Under the pieces are notes generated by a model. It was not told where the DNA came from. It ran no database searches and saw only the letters and a program-made list of their open reading frames with translations. Below, one piece after another: positions 5,909-6,337 of a stretch of DNA of 6,337 nucleotides. A program made the position numbers and the translations under genes. Source of the stretch: Clostridiaceae bacterium (GTDB lineage: Bacteria > Bacillota > Clostridia > Acetivibrionales > DUMC01); the NCBI GenBank assembly GCA_012512865.1, contig JAAZDH010000371.1:1-6337 (forward strand), in the 5' to 3' direction. Position 1 is the stretch's first letter; every line of letters begins with the position of its first letter.

Positions 5909-6259
5909 TTACTCATCATGTTTCAATTTCTTTGATATTATGACTCTTACCGCCTCTTGAGCCTTTTCCCTTACCTTTTCATCGCTGTCGTTTTTCGCAA
6001 CATATGCAAGGTGGTCCTGTGCTCTTGGATTTCCAATACTTCCCAGCGCTTCCGCCGCGTTAATTCTAATTTCAGGGTCAGGGTCATCCCTCAAGAAGAT
6101 TATCAAGGTATTAAGTATTTCTTCTTTTGCCAGGGAACTTGCAGCTTTTATTACAGCAATACGTATTGATTTATCCTTGTGCCGCATTGCCTTTAATATT
6201 TTACCAGCGTTACCCTTTTGCTTCCATTTTTCAATCTTTTTTTCGTTGATTCCAAACAT
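5909..6259 (-). CDS. Small HEAT-repeat domain protein
   Basis: The 116-residue product consists almost wholly of HEAT/PBS-lyase-type helical repeats, a scaffold for protein binding; no enzymatic function is implied. After a lysine-rich N-terminus (1-20) come roughly three repeats: about 18-45 (KILKAMRHKDKSIRIAVIKA), 47-78 (the clearest, DDPDPEIRINAAEALGSIGN, with the diagnostic D-P-x-I/V-R and A-A-x-A-L-G pattern) and 79-108 (NDSDEKVREKAQEAVRVI). There is no signal peptide or membrane helix, so it should be cytoplasmic. The ATG at 6259 is preceded by AGGAAG with 9-nt spacing. The position upstream of comM is often taken by yraN or rnhB in clostridia, so this is a local arrangement. No partner can be named; it could be the sole small HEAT protein of a larger unit continuing beyond the right edge. 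Confidence 0.88.
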   Translation of the reverse strand: MFGINEKKIEKWKQKGNAGKILKAMRHKDKSIRIAVIKAASSLAKEEILNTLIIFLRDDPDPEIRINAAEALGSIGNPRAQDHLAYVAKNDSDEKVREKAQEAVRVIISKKLKHDE

Positions 6260-6312
6260 CCCGTTTCACTTCCTAAATGATATTATTTTGCCAGTAAATA
6301 TTAGCTAATAAA

Positions 6313-6337
6313 CAGGGAGGGAACAATACATCATACC
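6313..6337 (-). repeat. Possible further repeat fragment, inverted, cut by right edge
   Basis: GGGAGGGAACAA at 6315-6326 is the exact reverse complement of TTGTTCCCTCCC at 5679-5690 in the degenerate repeat copy, and flanking bases agree loosely (GATGTA against TAATG). A GCTAATA at 6304-6310 recalls the repeat's GGCTAATAT. If real, the HEAT gene would be bracketed by repeat fragments in opposite orientations. The window ends before this can be settled. Confidence 0.35.

Overview
The window looks like the chromosome of a low-to-moderate GC member of the Bacillota, most likely class Clostridia. This is inferred from codon habits (frequent ATA, AGG and AGA), strong AGGAGG-type ribosome binding sites, sigma-A style promoters, and the comM/yifB - dprA - topA gene order known from clostridia. 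I cannot name a genus.

All five recognisable genes lie on the minus strand, so transcription runs from high to low coordinates: a small HEAT-repeat protein (5909-6259), the AAA+ ATPase ComM/YifB (3725-5245), a PIG-L/LmbE-type zinc deacetylase (2846-3553), the DNA-processing protein DprA/Smf (1285-2415), and the first 363 codons of DNA topoisomerase I, TopA (1-1091, running off the left edge). ComM and DprA both handle single-stranded DNA taken up or exposed during recombination (branch migration and RecA loading). TopA is their usual chromosomal neighbour and relaxes negative supercoils. The PIG-L gene between comM and dprA is not part of the usual cluster, and the HEAT protein has no evident link to it.

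The genes are not tightly packed. Good sigma-A promoter candidates precede topA (1133-1162) and comM (5383-5411), and a fair one precedes the deacetylase (3610-3638), so this is probably several transcription units rather than one operon. Two long non-coding stretches occur. The first, 2416-2845, is AT-rich and holds a 14-bp inverted repeat followed by a T-tract on the minus strand, a pentanucleotide low-complexity run, and a 27-bp tandem duplication covering the dprA start codon. The second, 5246-5908, holds the comM promoter and leader and then a repeat-rich block.

The most notable non-genic signal is a dispersed repeat family. A core of the form ACGGGnGTAATGT occurs at 1231, 5667 and 5829. 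The copies at 1220-1293 and 5818-5891 align over 74 bp without gaps (58/74 identical by hand count). Both lie at or just beyond the 3' end of a minus-strand gene. The second copy also has an inverted partner arm about 100 bp away, making a large imperfect palindrome. This resembles a REP/MITE-like element; no transposase is present in the window. I see no new multi-gene system: the genes belong to known families, and the unusual content is in the spacers.
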